Assembly (NCBI GenBank): GCA_031418035.1
Contig: JANOWU010000178.1
Location: 1 to 13,770 of the forward strand
Direction: 5' to 3'
Length of the DNA: 13,770 bases
DNA from: JANOYY01 sp031418035
Lineage (GTDB): Bacteria; Actinomycetota; Acidimicrobiia; Acidimicrobiales; JANYDT01
Numbering within the stretch: the first letter of the stretch is position 1; each line of letters opens with the position of its first letter. This document shows, piece after piece, positions 13,555-13,770 of this stretch. The notes beneath the pieces were generated by a model that searched no databases, was not told where the DNA came from, and saw only the letters and a program-made list of their open reading frames with translations. A program made the translations under genes and the position numbers.

Positions 13555-13583
13555 CTGCTGCACCCGAGCCTGCGCCCGTCTCC

Positions 13584-13627
13584 GTCTCAGCTTCCGCTTT
13601 TCCACGTCTCAGCTCCCCCTTTTCCAC
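13584..13627. repeat. 22-bp tandem repeat, two copies
   Basis: Positions 13584-13605 and 13606-13627 are adjacent copies of a 22-bp unit beginning GTCTCAGCT and ending CTTTTCCAC. They differ only at the 10th (T/C) and 13th (G/C) positions. The second copy runs directly into the inverted repeat beginning at 13625. The unit is not coding in any obvious way. Confidence 0.85.
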
Positions 13628-13706
13628 TCGACGGCGAGTTGCAGGGTGAACGGCGAGTTGTTGGTGGAGCTAACCTGCCGTCGACCCTGCAACTCGCCGT
13701 TGAGTG
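13625..13706. repeat. 30-bp imperfect inverted repeat (REP-like palindrome)
   Basis: The left arm 13625-13654 (CACTCG, ACGGCGAGTTGCAGGGT, then GAACGGC) matches the reverse complement of 13677-13706 at 27 of 30 positions. A 17-bp core (ACGGCGAGTTGCAGGGT) is perfect. The spacer is 22 bp. Inside the element ACGGCGAGTTG also recurs as a direct repeat (13631-13641 and 13650-13660). It lies 70 bp after the permease stop, where REP-like or terminator structures often occur, but no T tract follows. Confidence 0.88.
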
Positions 13707-13734
13707 AAGGCTGGACCGTCGACGTGAGGGCTGG
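13704..13734. repeat. Short direct repeat after the inverted repeat
   Basis: GTGAAGGCTGG (13704-13714) and GTGAGGGCTGG (13724-13734) differ at one base and start 20 bp apart. They may be a further part of the composite element. Nothing else is recognisable to the window end at 13770. Confidence 0.4.
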
Positions 13735-13770
13735 TGGCCGACATTTGCATGGGGTGGCGACGTCAGGCGA

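Overview
The window comes from a high-GC Gram-positive bacterium, most likely an actinobacterium of the Acidimicrobiia type. The evidence is a WhiB regulator, a SenX3/RegX3 two-component pair, a zinc-metalloprotease-like DUF2342 protein, frequent GTG/TTG starts and a strong G/C third-position bias. The lineage call is an inference from gene content. There is no rRNA, tRNA, CRISPR array, phage or transposase gene.

Layout. Bases 1-79 (minus) hold the start of an extended short-chain dehydrogenase that continues off the left edge. It is divergent from a DUF2342 protein (89-1582, +) whose metal-binding motif is degraded. A minus-strand pair follows: an MFS transporter (1673-3100) behind a SenX3/PhoR-like histidine kinase without membrane segments (3140-4249). 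The kinase is divergent from the RegX3-like response regulator (4399-5109, +). Three 11-bp-phased GTTCRCC-like units in the shared promoter region look like an actinobacterial Pho box.

From 5102 to 9529 all genes lie on the minus strand. In transcription order they are a WhiB2-like regulator, TatA (56 aa), an 89-aa protein of unknown function overlapping the ppk1 start, polyphosphate kinase 1, a MptpB-like CxxGKDRTG phosphatase, and a SixA-type histidine phosphatase. With SenX3/RegX3 next door, the block reads as a phosphate-sensing and polyphosphate neighbourhood.

After a 485-bp non-coding gap, the plus strand carries a XylF-like sugar ABC importer: a lipoprotein binding protein on a four-copy decapeptide tether, a single-domain ATPase and a XylH-like permease. 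Two hairpins, one a textbook intrinsic terminator, sit between the binding-protein gene and the ATPase gene. They probably set binding protein well above membrane components. Beyond the permease (13555-13770) there is no gene but a composite repeat: two 22-bp tandem units abutting a 30-bp imperfect inverted repeat.

No wholly new multi-gene system is evident. The items most worth a second look are the 3' composite repeat, the Pho-box candidate and ppk1/phosphatase cluster, the pseudo-metalloprotease, and the unknown small gene fused by overlap to ppk1.
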